DNA of 64,000 bases from Paenibacillus sp. XY044 (GTDB taxonomy: Bacteria > Bacillota > Bacilli > Paenibacillales > Paenibacillaceae): assembly GCF_002257645.1 (NCBI RefSeq), contig NZ_NQMO01000012.1, positions 101,342 to 165,341 on the forward strand. Direction: 5' to 3'. Positions within the stretch are counted from its first letter, which is position 1. Each line of letters opens with the position of its first letter. Under the pieces are notes generated by a model. The model had not been told where the DNA came from. It ran no database searches and saw only the letters and a program-made list of their open reading frames with translations. A program made the position numbers and the translations under genes. Below are positions 50,904-60,428 of this stretch, piece after piece.

Positions 50904-53444
50904 TCAGGACGGGTTCTTGGCCAAATCCGCCGCCTGCGCAGGCGTCAGAGCGCCATCATACACGCGCAGCTCGTCGATCAGCCCTTTAAACGGCGAATCC
51001 CACCAGTTGACGCCCAGGCTGAAGCTCGCCGTCGTGCCGGTGAACCAGTCCGGGAAGTTCGCTCCCTTGAACTTCTGCACCCCGTTCACGTACACGGTCA
51101 GCGTGCCGTTCTCCACGGAGAAGGCCAGATGTGACCACTCCCCGGTCGGAATGGTCAGTCCGGTCGCCCCGTCATACCAGCTCGTGCTGCCCGACCAGAC
51201 CATCGTATTGTTGGCGACGGCTCCCCGGGGCACGAGGCTCACCCAATGATCGCTGTCTTTCGCGCCGAAGAAGGCCGTCGTGTACGTCGTCAGCTCAGCC
51301 GGCTTGATCCACAGCGAAACCGAGTAGGCATTGCTGGAGATCAGCCCGTCGGGCAGCCGGATCCCGGAGGCTCCGTCGAACTTGGCGGCCTGGCCTTGTC
51401 TTCCCTCAGCGAAGGTGATGCTGCCGCCGGACTTGTCAATCCGGTCGCCGGTCACCGTACCTGCGGCAAACCGCCCATGACTGTCCGCAAAGTTGCCCTC
51501 AAGGCCGTAATAAGCGGACAGCTTGGCGTCCTGGTACGGCAGAACGGTCACCGTAAAGGACTTCGTCTGCGATGTGCCGCCTTTGGTGATCGTGGCCGTC
51601 AGAACCGCCCTGGCCGGAGCGCCGCCCCCCGGACGGTGCACCTCGCCTTTGTCCGTTACAACCGCTTCGTCCGAGCTTTTCCAGGAAATCGCGGTGTGCC
51701 GGGCTCCTTCCGCCGGGAGGGTCAGGTCCGATACCACCTTCGTTGTATCTCCCAAACTCAGATCGCTATACACGTCCTGAACCAGCGCCTGATCCGTCTT
51801 GTCCTCAAGCCGGCTGCCCCAGACCGCCACACCCTCCCGGGATGACGCCGTGAAGGTCATGACATAACGCTCCGATACCGGATCCCAGCCGCTGGCGAAT
51901 ACGCCCTTATACACGGAACCGGCAATGACGAGCTCCGCCTCGTTGTGCCCGGTCTTCTTCCAAGTGCCCGTCTCGTCGCCCGAGATCGTGTTATCCTTGT
52001 TCAGCCGGATATACGCGGAGGACTGGATCTCCGCCGTCGTCTCTTTTCCGTGATTGATGAATTTATATTCCCCGATCAGGTCCTGACGGTCTACCTTACC
52101 CACAGTTTCCCCTGCATAACGGTATGGAGCGACCACCGGCCAGCCGTCCGCATTCATGTACATTTGATGCACGCGCACCTCATGCGCTTCGCCCATCTGC
52201 GGGAAACGGGTGTGGAAGACGAGGAACCGCTTGCCTGCTTCTTCGTCCATCAGCACGGAGTTATGTCCCGGGGATACATAACCGACGCCGATGCCGGTGC
52301 CTGGATCGCCCACGTCTCTGGTAAACAGATAGTTCCCCATCAGCTTGTTACCGTAAGGCGCGTTGTCCGTGTCGCCGGGCAGAACGGCGTTCTCGCCTTG
52401 GGCATCCACATACGGGCCATCCGGGTTCTTCGCGCGGAACACCCGCATGTTATATCCACCGTCGGCCCCCAGCCAGCCGTAAGTCATGTACATGTAGTAG
52501 TAGCCGGTGGCTTTATCGTACACAACGTACGGACCTTCCCCCGATTTGCCGTAGCCTCCGGCCACCTTCGTACCGAAGTACCGGTTCATCAGGCGTCCGT
52601 CCGCGGTTGTGCCGTCTTTGCCCGGATATCTCACCTTGCCGGTCTTCGGGTCGACGGGCAGGACGAAAATGCCGCCGGACCAAGAGCCGTAAGACATCCA
52701 AAGCTGCCCGTTTTTGTCGTAGTACAGGTTCGGATCGATCGCATTCGGATAATTGCCGTTGGCGTACGACCCGTCAGCATTGAACCAAGCGCTGCTTGCC
52801 CCGCCGAGCTGTCCGCCATCGATCAGCTTCGGAATGTTTGTGTTCGTCCACTTTTTGTTGATCACGCTGTCCTTATCTTTGGCATCGCCCTCCGTAAAGC
52901 CGGAGTACACCAGAGTATCGACATACTGATAGGGCCCTTCGATCTTTGGCGACACGGCAAATCCGATGGCCGAACGGATATACGTGGAGGATGTGCAGTA
53001 GTACAGCATATAGGCACCCTTGGTGCCGTCCATGTTCACATATTCGGGATTCCAGAACACATCGGGGGCCCATACGGAAAAACCGCCCTTACTGTCCGAA
53101 TCATTTTGTCCCGCCCATGCGAACGACCCGGCCAAATTTTGCGCCAGATCGCCGTACAGCACGTTGCCCGGTGTCGCATAACCGTTCGTAAACCGTGTCC
53201 AGCTCTGCAGGTCCTTCGACTGGGCCGCTTCAATGTGCGAACCAAATACATAGTACGTATCCCCGTCCTTCACGATGGATGGATCGTGAACGGATACGTT
53301 TTGATACACCGGCGGTTGTCCCTGCTGCTCCTGCGCGTTGCCGCCTTTCTGCGCCGCGCTGTCCGGCCCGGTGCCGAACACCTGGCCCGGAACCGTGACG
53401 AACAGCATCATCATCAACAATGCCGAAACCCACCTTCTGTTCAT
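50904..53444 (-). CDS. Secreted GH43 endo-arabinanase with Ig-like and LamG domains
   Basis: Extracellular arabinan-degrading enzyme of 846 residues with a Sec signal peptide (residues ~1-26). The GH43 propeller follows: SVHDPSIVKDGDTYYVFGSH supplies the base Asp, AIDPNLYYDKNGQLWMSYGS the second Asp, and KSGEGPYVVYD the acid Glu. A C-terminal-associated domain, a bacterial Ig-like domain (~570-640, TAISWKSSDEAVVTDKGEV) and a LamG-type concanavalin domain (SVSLWIKPAELTTYTTAFFG) come after it. ATG 53444 follows GGAGGG. It has its own terminator and is transcriptionally separate from the uronide cluster. Confidence 0.93.
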   Translation of the reverse strand: MNRRWVSALLMMMLFVTVPGQVFGTGPDSAAQKGGNAQEQQGQPPVYQNVSVHDPSIVKDGDTYYVFGSHIEAAQSKDLQSWTRFTNGYATPGNVLYGDLAQNLAGSFAWAGQNDSDSKGGFSVWAPDVFWNPEYVNMDGTKGAYMLYYCTSSTYIRSAIGFAVSPKIEGPYQYVDTLVYSGFTEGDAKDKDSVINKKWTNTNIPKLIDGGQLGGASSAWFNADGSYANGNYPNAIDPNLYYDKNGQLWMSYGSWSGGIFVLPVDPKTGKVRYPGKDGTTADGRLMNRYFGTKVAGGYGKSGEGPYVVYDKATGYYYMYMTYGWLGADGGYNMRVFRAKNPDGPYVDAQGENAVLPGDTDNAPYGNKLMGNYLFTRDVGDPGTGIGVGYVSPGHNSVLMDEEAGKRFLVFHTRFPQMGEAHEVRVHQMYMNADGWPVVAPYRYAGETVGKVDRQDLIGEYKFINHGKETTAEIQSSAYIRLNKDNTISGDETGTWKKTGHNEAELVIAGSVYKGVFASGWDPVSERYVMTFTASSREGVAVWGSRLEDKTDQALVQDVYSDLSLGDTTKVVSDLTLPAEGARHTAISWKSSDEAVVTDKGEVHRPGGGAPARAVLTATITKGGTSQTKSFTVTVLPYQDAKLSAYYGLEGNFADSHGRFAAGTVTGDRIDKSGGSITFAEGRQGQAAKFDGASGIRLPDGLISSNAYSVSLWIKPAELTTYTTAFFGAKDSDHWVSLVPRGAVANNTMVWSGSTSWYDGATGLTIPTGEWSHLAFSVENGTLTVYVNGVQKFKGANFPDWFTGTTASFSLGVNWWDSPFKGLIDELRVYDGALTPAQAADLAKNPS

Positions 53445-53875
53445 GTTTGCTCCCTCCAAAAAATAAAGTCTTCGGAAATTAAGATCATTCAACCTTTGGC
53501 GAAAACGCATTCATATATCCAGGCAGAGCTTCTTAAGTTGACGTCTGCCGCGGCCCCGCGATCGATCCCTCCTTTTTAATGCCTAACCGACTTGTAAACC
53601 ACTCTCAATATGTATTTTATTTAAATATAACTAAAATGTTTTAAGTAATCATATAATGACATCCTCTAAATTTCAATTGTTTTTTGGAAAATATCACCCC
53701 ACATTCATCTTACCAATTGTATTACGCCTTCGTTAATTTCAAAAAAACATAAAACAAAAAAAAGGAACGAGGCTCGACAGCCTCATTCCTAATGTCCGTT
53801 CCACTATTCAGATATGCACCACGGATTTTGCCCGCTCGACCATCAACGAAGTAATCGACGCATTACAGTGCCCGC
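53445..53875. other. AT-rich promoter region of the arabinanase gene
   Basis: About 430 bases. The right end carries the uronide-operon terminator; the AT-rich centre (53600-53740) should contain the arabinanase promoter. No clear catabolite-responsive element or other operator could be identified by eye. Confidence 0.4.
53756..53789 (-). terminator. Terminator of the uronide cluster
   Basis: GGAA-GAGGCT pairs with AGCCTC-TTCC and is followed by eight U on the leftward strand, about 85 bases beyond the GH88 stop codon. Confidence 0.9.
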
Positions 53876-55021
53876 TTATTCCCAATAAAACGGTCCTTTG
53901 CCCTGCAGCCGGGCGAGCCCTTCCACGAAGAAAAAGTCGCCGTAGATCAGCGGCACGTCCACGTTCGTTTGGTTCGGATAATGGCTCGTCCCATGCAAAA
54001 TGAGGCCTTCCTGCGCGTGATCGTCAAAAGCGCCGTAATTCACGTACAGCGACTCCAGCATGCGCACGGCCGGCTCACGGTAGACGGCAGCTTCCAGCTC
54101 GCCCACCTGCTCCGACAGCAGGAGCAGCCCGCTGGCTGCGCACGCGCCGGCCGAAGAGTCGCGGTACTGCCTTTCCTCAAGCGGCGCCCGGAAGTCCCAG
54201 TGCGGCACATGGTCCTCCGGCAGATTGGCGAGGAGGAAGTGGGCGACGCGCTTGGCCGTGTCCAGGTAGCCCGGCTTGCCGGTATGGTGATAGGCCAGCG
54301 TCAGGCCGTATATGGCCCATGACGTGCCGCGGGACCAGGCTGATTCCGCCGCATAGCCCTGGCCGCCAAGGCCGCCGATGCGCTCCCCCGTGTCCGGGTC
54401 GTAGCGCATAATGTGGTACACGGAGCCGTCCGGCCGCACAAAGTCGGCAGCCACCGTGTCCATATGCGCCTCGGCGACGTGGCGGTACCGCGGATCGCCG
54501 GTCATGACGGACGCCTGGAACAGCAGCGGCACGTTCATCGCACAGTCGATGATCGCCACGCCGGCGTTGTCCTCGCCTTCGGACCACGGATTCCAGGCGC
54601 GGATGAACCGCCCCTTCAGATTAAAGCGGGCAGCCAGGTAATTCGCCGCCTTGAGCGCCCGCCGCTTCGACTCCTCGCTTCCCGTCAGCTTGTAGGAAGC
54701 CAGGCTCGTCAGCGTCCACATAAATCCCAGGTCATGATCAAGGCGGGTGTAGCCGTCCAGCACTTCATCGAGCCGTGCCTCGCATTCTTCGGCAATGCCC
54801 CGCAGCCGCTCGTCCCCGCTGCCGTTATACAGCAGCCAGAGCAGCCCCGGCCAGAAACCCGCCGTCCACCAGTGCGGGGGCTCCAGCACATACGCCCCGT
54901 TTTGGCTCGCATGGGGAAATTCCGCCCCGATGCGCTGGCTCGTGCGCCGGACTTTATCCAGTGCCTTGCCCCAAGCTTCGCTTACCCATACCGCTTGCGC
55001 GGCCTGTTCCGTCATATTCAC
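53876..55021 (-). CDS. Unsaturated glucuronyl hydrolase (GH88)
   Basis: Glycoside hydrolase family 88, 381 residues, an alpha6/alpha6 barrel that hydrates and removes the 4,5-unsaturated uronate left by polysaccharide lyases. The two key Asp regions are RLDHDLGFMWTLT and VAIIDCAMNVPLLF; SAWSRGTSWAIYGLTLAY is the usual barrel signature. There is no signal peptide, so it acts inside the cell on imported oligomers. GTG 55021 overlaps the lyase stop codon; ATG 55015 is an alternative start. It is the last gene of the cluster. Confidence 0.92.
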   Translation of the reverse strand: MNMTEQAAQAVWVSEAWGKALDKVRRTSQRIGAEFPHASQNGAYVLEPPHWWTAGFWPGLLWLLYNGSGDERLRGIAEECEARLDEVLDGYTRLDHDLGFMWTLTSLASYKLTGSEESKRRALKAANYLAARFNLKGRFIRAWNPWSEGEDNAGVAIIDCAMNVPLLFQASVMTGDPRYRHVAEAHMDTVAADFVRPDGSVYHIMRYDPDTGERIGGLGGQGYAAESAWSRGTSWAIYGLTLAYHHTGKPGYLDTAKRVAHFLLANLPEDHVPHWDFRAPLEERQYRDSSAGACAASGLLLLSEQVGELEAAVYREPAVRMLESLYVNYGAFDDHAQEGLILHGTSHYPNQTNVDVPLIYGDFFFVEGLARLQGKGPFYWE

Positions 55022-56877
55022 TTCCGATCCCCGCTTTCCTCGTTATTTGGCTCGACCTCGAATGTGACAACGACCCGGATGGACGGCCCCGGCTCACGGA
55101 CCGTCAAATCGACCGTATACCATTCGGCCTCGCATCCATCGTGGTCCATAAACAGCCGCCGGGTGATCTCCGGCATGAGCAGCCCGCCGTCATAACGCAT
55201 GACCAGCTTCAGCCCCTGCTCCCCTGATCCTTGAAGCTCGATCCGGTCCCCCGCAAGCCGCGGGCGGACGCGGGTGACAAACCGTTCCACCACGGAACTT
55301 GGCGCTCCCGCAAACCGGTACTCGTCCGTTAGTGCAAGACGCGGCAGCCCCTCCTGTATCTCCCAGCGGAGCTCGCGGTGCAGGCTTTCCAGCCCCGCGT
55401 ACCGGTAGGCTTGCGTGAGGTCCAGCTTAAACACGGCTCCAGCCTCATCAGCATAAGCCTCCTCGACCATCACCCGGCTGTCCTCGCCTTCAACCTGATA
55501 CTGGCCGCCGACGATCGGCACGCTGTGCCCCTGCGAGCCGTTGCAGTCGTAGGTGTAGCGCTCCGGGCCGAAATACGACTTCGTGTATTCCCCGCTGCCG
55601 AGGTCGGCGAGGAAAAACTCGCCGTCCCCGTACAGCATAAACTGACCGAGGTCGTTATGGTTGTGGGGCTCGGCGTTATGCCCGCCTTTGGCCGCAAAAC
55701 CGAACGCGCCACGGGGGCCGGCATGCCGCCAGATAAGCCACTGGGCATCGGGCAGGTAGCCGAAGAACGGCCCCCACTCGCCCTGCGCCGGCTCCCCGCT
55801 CCGCCACAGCAGGTTCCGGATGGCCGGCGCCCAGCGGCTGCAGTGATCCTGCGTAAACGCAGCCCGGAGGCGGGCCGGCGGCCGCTGGAACTCCGGATAC
55901 AGGCCGGCCAAATAATCCGACAGCCCCGGCTGAATGCTGCCGCTAGGCCTGGAGTCGGAGAAGTTCGCCACCGCGCTTCCGCCGAGAAAGCATTTTTGCT
56001 GAAACAGCGCGATGCGGCGGACCTTGCCGCTTGCGAACCAGTCCAGCCGGCCGCAGCTGCGCTTCCGGAGCAGATCGGCGTAATATGCAAAATAACCGAA
56101 TCCGTAATTCCAGTAACCCAGCCCCTCCTGGCAGGCGCCGTCCTCGCCAAATCCCCTCAGATAACAGCGCATGCTCTGCTCCACCTTCGCGAGAACGGCT
56201 GCCAAACGATCCGCATCCTCCATCAACAGCAGCGCCGCCGCGCCGATCGAACCGGCACACACGGCGGACCAGTTATGCACGGCCGATTCCCAGTGAAACT
56301 CCCGGGCTAAGTACGGCTCAAACAGGCGCCGATGCACTTCGTCCCGAATCCGGCTCCGGATCAGAGGCGGCAGGCTGCCGCCCATCAGGCACAGCAGCTC
56401 GCTGAGTGCAAAGCCGGTTTCGGCGGAAAACAAATCGATCTCGCCCCCGGCATCCCCTTCTCCCAGGTGGGCGGGAAGACACCAGGTATACTCCTCCAAA
56501 ATAAGCCACAGCGTATCGCACAGAGCCTCGAGGTATGGTTCATGTTCCGGCTCAAGCATCGTCAAGATGGCGAAGGTATTCAGCCGGCGCCGCCACTCGA
56601 AATACACCCGCTCATACCCGAGCCTGCGCCCGGTGCGGGCAAAGTCGGCATACAGCGAGTAGGTTAATACCGGCAGCGGCAGTCCAAGCAGCCGCCGCCC
56701 TTCCGCCTGTATTTCGCACCGGTCCGCCTCGTACAGGTCTGATGTCCGGACCTTTTGCCAGAAACGGGCCGCGTCTCCGTCCGGATAATACAGGTCCATT
56801 CCTGCGGGAGCCATGTCACGGACCATCTCCTCCAACGACAAACTTCCTTGTTCATGATGGGATGATGATTTCAGCAA
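55018..56877 (-). CDS. Heparinase II/III-like polysaccharide lyase
   Basis: A 619-residue protein with an N-terminal alpha-toroid and a C-terminal heparinase II/III beta-sandwich domain (from about residue 380). The sandwich contains GHNAEPHNHNDLGQFMLYGD, YTYDCNGSQGHSVPIVGGQY and a final ~100-residue sheet region. It is likely a lyase cleaving uronic-acid polysaccharides or oligomers. No signal peptide is seen, so it may work on imported oligosaccharides. TTG 56877 follows GAGGAGG. It overlaps the GH88 gene, so the products of one probably feed the other. Confidence 0.87.
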   Translation of the reverse strand: MLKSSSHHEQGSLSLEEMVRDMAPAGMDLYYPDGDAARFWQKVRTSDLYEADRCEIQAEGRRLLGLPLPVLTYSLYADFARTGRRLGYERVYFEWRRRLNTFAILTMLEPEHEPYLEALCDTLWLILEEYTWCLPAHLGEGDAGGEIDLFSAETGFALSELLCLMGGSLPPLIRSRIRDEVHRRLFEPYLAREFHWESAVHNWSAVCAGSIGAAALLLMEDADRLAAVLAKVEQSMRCYLRGFGEDGACQEGLGYWNYGFGYFAYYADLLRKRSCGRLDWFASGKVRRIALFQQKCFLGGSAVANFSDSRPSGSIQPGLSDYLAGLYPEFQRPPARLRAAFTQDHCSRWAPAIRNLLWRSGEPAQGEWGPFFGYLPDAQWLIWRHAGPRGAFGFAAKGGHNAEPHNHNDLGQFMLYGDGEFFLADLGSGEYTKSYFGPERYTYDCNGSQGHSVPIVGGQYQVEGEDSRVMVEEAYADEAGAVFKLDLTQAYRYAGLESLHRELRWEIQEGLPRLALTDEYRFAGAPSSVVERFVTRVRPRLAGDRIELQGSGEQGLKLVMRYDGGLLMPEITRRLFMDHDGCEAEWYTVDLTVREPGPSIRVVVTFEVEPNNEESGDRK

Positions 56878-56912
56878 TCGTCGAATCCTCCTCTCTTATG
56901 CGGTTAAAAGTC

Positions 56913-58559
56913 TCACCGCAGCCGACTCCGGTATTCGACCGGGGTCACGCCGGCGTAAGATTTGAATGTCTTAATGAAATAGCTCTGATTGTCATAGCCC
57001 ATCTGCTCGCAGATTTCCCCTACGGTCGCCCCCGTCCGGTCCAGCAGCTCCTGGGCCCGCATCATTTTGAGCCGGGTCACGTATTCGATGAAGGTGCTCC
57101 CCGTCTCCTTCTTGAACAGCCGGCAGAAATAGCTGGTATTCATGTGAAGGTGCTCCGCCACCTCGTCCAGCGAAATGCGGCTGTGCAGCCGCCGGGTGAC
57201 ATACACGCAGGCTTCGGTAATTTCGGGTCTTCTGCCAGCCGAATGGCCGCCAAAATCGCTCGCCGCCCACGACTCCAAATGCCCGTTCAGCCAGGCCTGA
57301 AGATCCGCAAGCGAATCGATATCCGCGATTTCCTTGTGAAGCGTATCCGCGGACGAGGCCGTCGAGACCGAAGGGATGGCTTGAAGCTTCAGCTTCAAAT
57401 CGAGCAGCAGCTTGAAGACCCAATCCTTCACCGATTCCGGTTGATACCGCTCTTTGCGGATCCTCTCGATCCAGGCCGCCGTCGCCGACCGGATCGCCTG
57501 CGGCTCCCGGTCCAGCAAGGCCCCGCGCAGCTCGCCGAGCGCCTCATCGTAGAAGCTGAACAGATTCCGGGGCGGCGGCAAGTCGCTCCGTCCCGGCTCC
57601 GGCTCCAGCCTCGGCCTTGGCGCACGCAGCTTCACCGTTTCCCCGGGCTCCAGATAGAAACGCAGTCCGCCCGAGGCCAGAAGTCCGCCGAGCGTTTGCT
57701 TCAAGTTCTCCGGCGAAGCGCATGGCTCGCCGATGCACAGCGACATGTCAACCTTAAGTACTTTTCGCAGCGCGGACTGGATTTCCTTCACCATCCGCGC
57801 CGTTTCCTCGTAAATATTCCGATGGAGCCCCGGCTTGCCGGAGTAGAACAGCAGCCATGTCTTGGCATCATAGCCCGCGTGTATCCCGCATGGTGCAAAG
57901 TTCTCCAACACTTCCTTTATGACGTTGCCGACGGCAAAGCGCAGCGTTTGGTCCGATAAGAAGCGGTATTTCACCAACCGGTAGTTCTCCAGAAATCCCG
58001 CAACCGGCAGAGTATGCTCGCCTTCGCGGAGCAAGCCGTACTCCGCCGCTTCCTTCCTCCAGTTCTCCGGGGACAGCAAGGGCAGACCGATGAGGTTTTT
58101 CAGGCTCTGTTCCTTCCGCAGCTCCTTCGCCTCATCATACATTCGCTTCATCCGGCTGTGCTCCCAGCCGGCCTGCTTCTCCTCATCCATGGCCTGCTTA
58201 AATCGGGTCAGCCGCTGTACCAGATCTTCCGGGTCAAGCGTGTCCTTCAGCAGATAGTCCTGCACGTTCAGCCGGACGGCCTGCTGTGCATACTGAAATT
58301 CGCTGTGGCAGGACAAAATGGCGATCCGCACGGCGGGGTTCAGCTCCCGGATGCGCCCCGACAGCTCCAAGCCGTCCATCTTGGGCATCCCGATATCCGT
58401 AATGAGGATGTCTGGGGTCTGCCGCTGGGCCTGCTCCCAGGCGCTCCATCCGTTCTCATGGGTGGACATCAGCCGCAGCCCGAGCTCCTCCCAGCGGATC
58501 GTCTCCGACAGCAGCTCAATCACGGGGTAATCATCGTCAGCCAGCATGACATTATACAT
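56913..58559 (-). CDS. YesN-type response regulator (REC plus AraC)
   Basis: A 548-residue transcriptional activator. The receiver domain at residues ~1-120 has the acidic pocket LADDDYPV, phospho-Asp in ILITDIGMPKMDG and the switch Lys in DYLLKDTLD. A long middle follows, then a C-terminal AraC pair of helix-turn-helices (ISLDEVAEHLHMNTSYFCRL and VGEICEQMGYDNQSYFIKTF). It overlaps the sensor-kinase gene by eight bases, so both are made together. It is expected to activate the uronide cluster. ATG 58559 follows GGAAGG. Confidence 0.93.
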   Translation of the reverse strand: MYNVMLADDDYPVIELLSETIRWEELGLRLMSTHENGWSAWEQAQRQTPDILITDIGMPKMDGLELSGRIRELNPAVRIAILSCHSEFQYAQQAVRLNVQDYLLKDTLDPEDLVQRLTRFKQAMDEEKQAGWEHSRMKRMYDEAKELRKEQSLKNLIGLPLLSPENWRKEAAEYGLLREGEHTLPVAGFLENYRLVKYRFLSDQTLRFAVGNVIKEVLENFAPCGIHAGYDAKTWLLFYSGKPGLHRNIYEETARMVKEIQSALRKVLKVDMSLCIGEPCASPENLKQTLGGLLASGGLRFYLEPGETVKLRAPRPRLEPEPGRSDLPPPRNLFSFYDEALGELRGALLDREPQAIRSATAAWIERIRKERYQPESVKDWVFKLLLDLKLKLQAIPSVSTASSADTLHKEIADIDSLADLQAWLNGHLESWAASDFGGHSAGRRPEITEACVYVTRRLHSRISLDEVAEHLHMNTSYFCRLFKKETGSTFIEYVTRLKMMRAQELLDRTGATVGEICEQMGYDNQSYFIKTFKSYAGVTPVEYRSRLR

Positions 58560-60357
58560 CCCGCAGCCCTTCCTTCCGTGGAATATGCATCTCAATCACG
58601 GTCCCGGCCCCCGGCTCGCTGTCCACGCAAGCCTGGAAGCCATCGCCGAACATCATGTTCATCCGCTCCGCCACATTGGGCAGGCCAATGCCTGAGAAGG
58701 AGCCGCTTGACGGCGAAGGCTCCGCTGCATGAGCGGCACCGTTCAGGATCCGCATCAGCTCCTGCCGCCGCTCTCCTTCCATCCCCGCGCCGTCGTCGGC
58801 GACGGTAAGGATGATCCGCTCCGCCTCCGTCGCTGCACGGATCGATATCGTGCCTGCTTGACGGTTCAGCCCATGAATCATCGCATTTTCAACCAGGGGC
58901 TGCAGGAAGAAGCGCGGCACCTTAATCAGAAACGCTTCCGGGTCAATATCCAGCCGCAGCACAGCCTCCTCCTTCTGCCGCAGGTTCATCAGGGCGACGT
59001 AATGGGAGATCAAATCGATCTCCTCATGCAGCAAAATTTCATCGTCCTCGCGGCTGATCGTCATGCGGAGCAGGACCGACAGCGAGCCGATCATCTTGGC
59101 GCTCTCCGGATCGCCGCGTTTCATCACCTTCATCCGGATGGAATTCAGCACATTGAACAGAAAATGGGGATGAATCTGCGCCTGCAGCATTTTGAGCTCG
59201 GCCCTGCGCTTGCGGGCCTGGTTGTCCGACACCTCGGCGATCATCTCTTTGACCCGGTCCAGCATCTGGTCGAACAACAGACCCAGCCGTCCGACCTCAT
59301 CGTTACCGACCACGCCCGAACGGACATCCAGGTTTCCGCGCTGCACCGCGTTCGTCACTTTGCCAAGCCGGACGAGCGGGGTCGTGAACCTGCGGACCAG
59401 CACGATCAGCAGCAGAAGGAATGCGAAGAACGAGATCATTTCGAACAGGAACACCTTGCTGAAAATGGCATTCAGATCCACAATCGCGTCTTGATACGGC
59501 TGCATCAGCACGAGATGCCAGCCGTTCATCGGAATTTCCTGCTCCACCAGCAGGAAATTCTCCCCGCCAATCCGCTCAATCGAATACGGCTTGGATCCAT
59601 CGTTCAGATCGGCGTAAGCGAACTTCCTGCCGATTTGGTCCGCCGGCCCCGATACGATCGTGCCCGAACCGTCCACCATCAGCACCCGATTCCCCTTGGA
59701 GAGCCGGTCAAAGATACCGCTGATTTGATCCTCCACCCAGGTTACCACCACATAACCGTAAATTTCCGAGTTGGCCAGCCGCAGCGACCGGGCGATCGAC
59801 AGCTGGTAGGGGTGATCAGCTTGATCCTGCGAGAAGACGGTTCGTTCGGGTCCGGTCCAATACGATTCCAGCCCCCGCAGCTCCTTAACCTGCCTGAACC
59901 AGGACTGCCGGGCAATATCCGTCGGGTTGTAATCGCTTACGGAATAATTCATATAATACGCCCCGTTTGTCAGCAGCACGGTCACATACGTCTGCTCGCC
60001 GACCACCGTCAGGCTGTCGAGCTGCTCCAGCACCCGGTTCGCCTCGGTGAACCGGCGGTACGGATCCTTCTCCTCATTGCCTGAGGCCACCTGCTTGAAG
60101 TAGGTGTTCAGACCGGAATTCACCTGAATGTAGTTGGCAATGTTCAGCTTGCTGGACAGCAGGTTCGTGACGGATCCGGCCACCAGCTGCAGCGAATCCT
60201 TCGCATTCGATACGGCCTGCCGCTTCACGGCCTCCCGCGTTAAGCCGTTGTACACGATCAAGCTGATAATGGCGGGAACGACGATGCAGACAATCGACGC
60301 GAAAATCAGCTTATGACGGATCGAGCCCAGCGCCAAGTGCCGCAACCAGTTGATCAT
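58552..60357 (-). CDS. YesM-type sensor histidine kinase
   Basis: A 601-residue membrane sensor. An N-terminal helix (~15-38) and a second near residue 290 bracket a Cache-like extracellular domain. HAMP follows (VTNAVQRGNLDVRSGVVGND). The His-kinase region has QIHPHFLFNVLNSIRMKVMK with the phospho-His, and the ATPase ends with ADDGAGM and SGIGLPNVAERMNMMFG. It should sense extracellular oligosaccharide or the binding protein and phosphorylate the adjacent regulator. ATG 60357 follows GGGAGG. A terminator upstream probably lowers its expression relative to the transporter. Confidence 0.93.
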   Translation of the reverse strand: MINWLRHLALGSIRHKLIFASIVCIVVPAIISLIVYNGLTREAVKRQAVSNAKDSLQLVAGSVTNLLSSKLNIANYIQVNSGLNTYFKQVASGNEEKDPYRRFTEANRVLEQLDSLTVVGEQTYVTVLLTNGAYYMNYSVSDYNPTDIARQSWFRQVKELRGLESYWTGPERTVFSQDQADHPYQLSIARSLRLANSEIYGYVVVTWVEDQISGIFDRLSKGNRVLMVDGSGTIVSGPADQIGRKFAYADLNDGSKPYSIERIGGENFLLVEQEIPMNGWHLVLMQPYQDAIVDLNAIFSKVFLFEMISFFAFLLLLIVLVRRFTTPLVRLGKVTNAVQRGNLDVRSGVVGNDEVGRLGLLFDQMLDRVKEMIAEVSDNQARKRRAELKMLQAQIHPHFLFNVLNSIRMKVMKRGDPESAKMIGSLSVLLRMTISREDDEILLHEEIDLISHYVALMNLRQKEEAVLRLDIDPEAFLIKVPRFFLQPLVENAMIHGLNRQAGTISIRAATEAERIILTVADDGAGMEGERRQELMRILNGAAHAAEPSPSSGSFSGIGLPNVAERMNMMFGDGFQACVDSEPGAGTVIEMHIPRKEGLRDV

Positions 60358-60376
60358 GATGGTCCTCCCAAGGTAC

Positions 60377-60401
60377 AAAAAAGGGACGAAATCGCCGTCC
60401 C
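60377..60401 (-). terminator. Intra-cluster terminator after the binding protein gene
   Basis: GGGACG pairs with CGTCCC and is followed by six U on the leftward strand, between the binding-protein stop codon and the sensor-kinase start. The stem is short, so partial read-through is likely. Confidence 0.75.
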
Positions 60402-60428
60402 CCGTGTTTGGATCATATTATACCAAAA

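Noticed and set aside
51945..53579. Long open frame antisense to the arabinanase gene
   Set aside because: The opposite strand encodes an unambiguous GH43 protein; this frame has low-complexity His/Arg/Val composition typical of a shadow.
58729..60084. Long open frame antisense to the sensor kinase
   Set aside because: Composition rich in His, Gln and Arg, no domain; the kinase on the other strand is complete.
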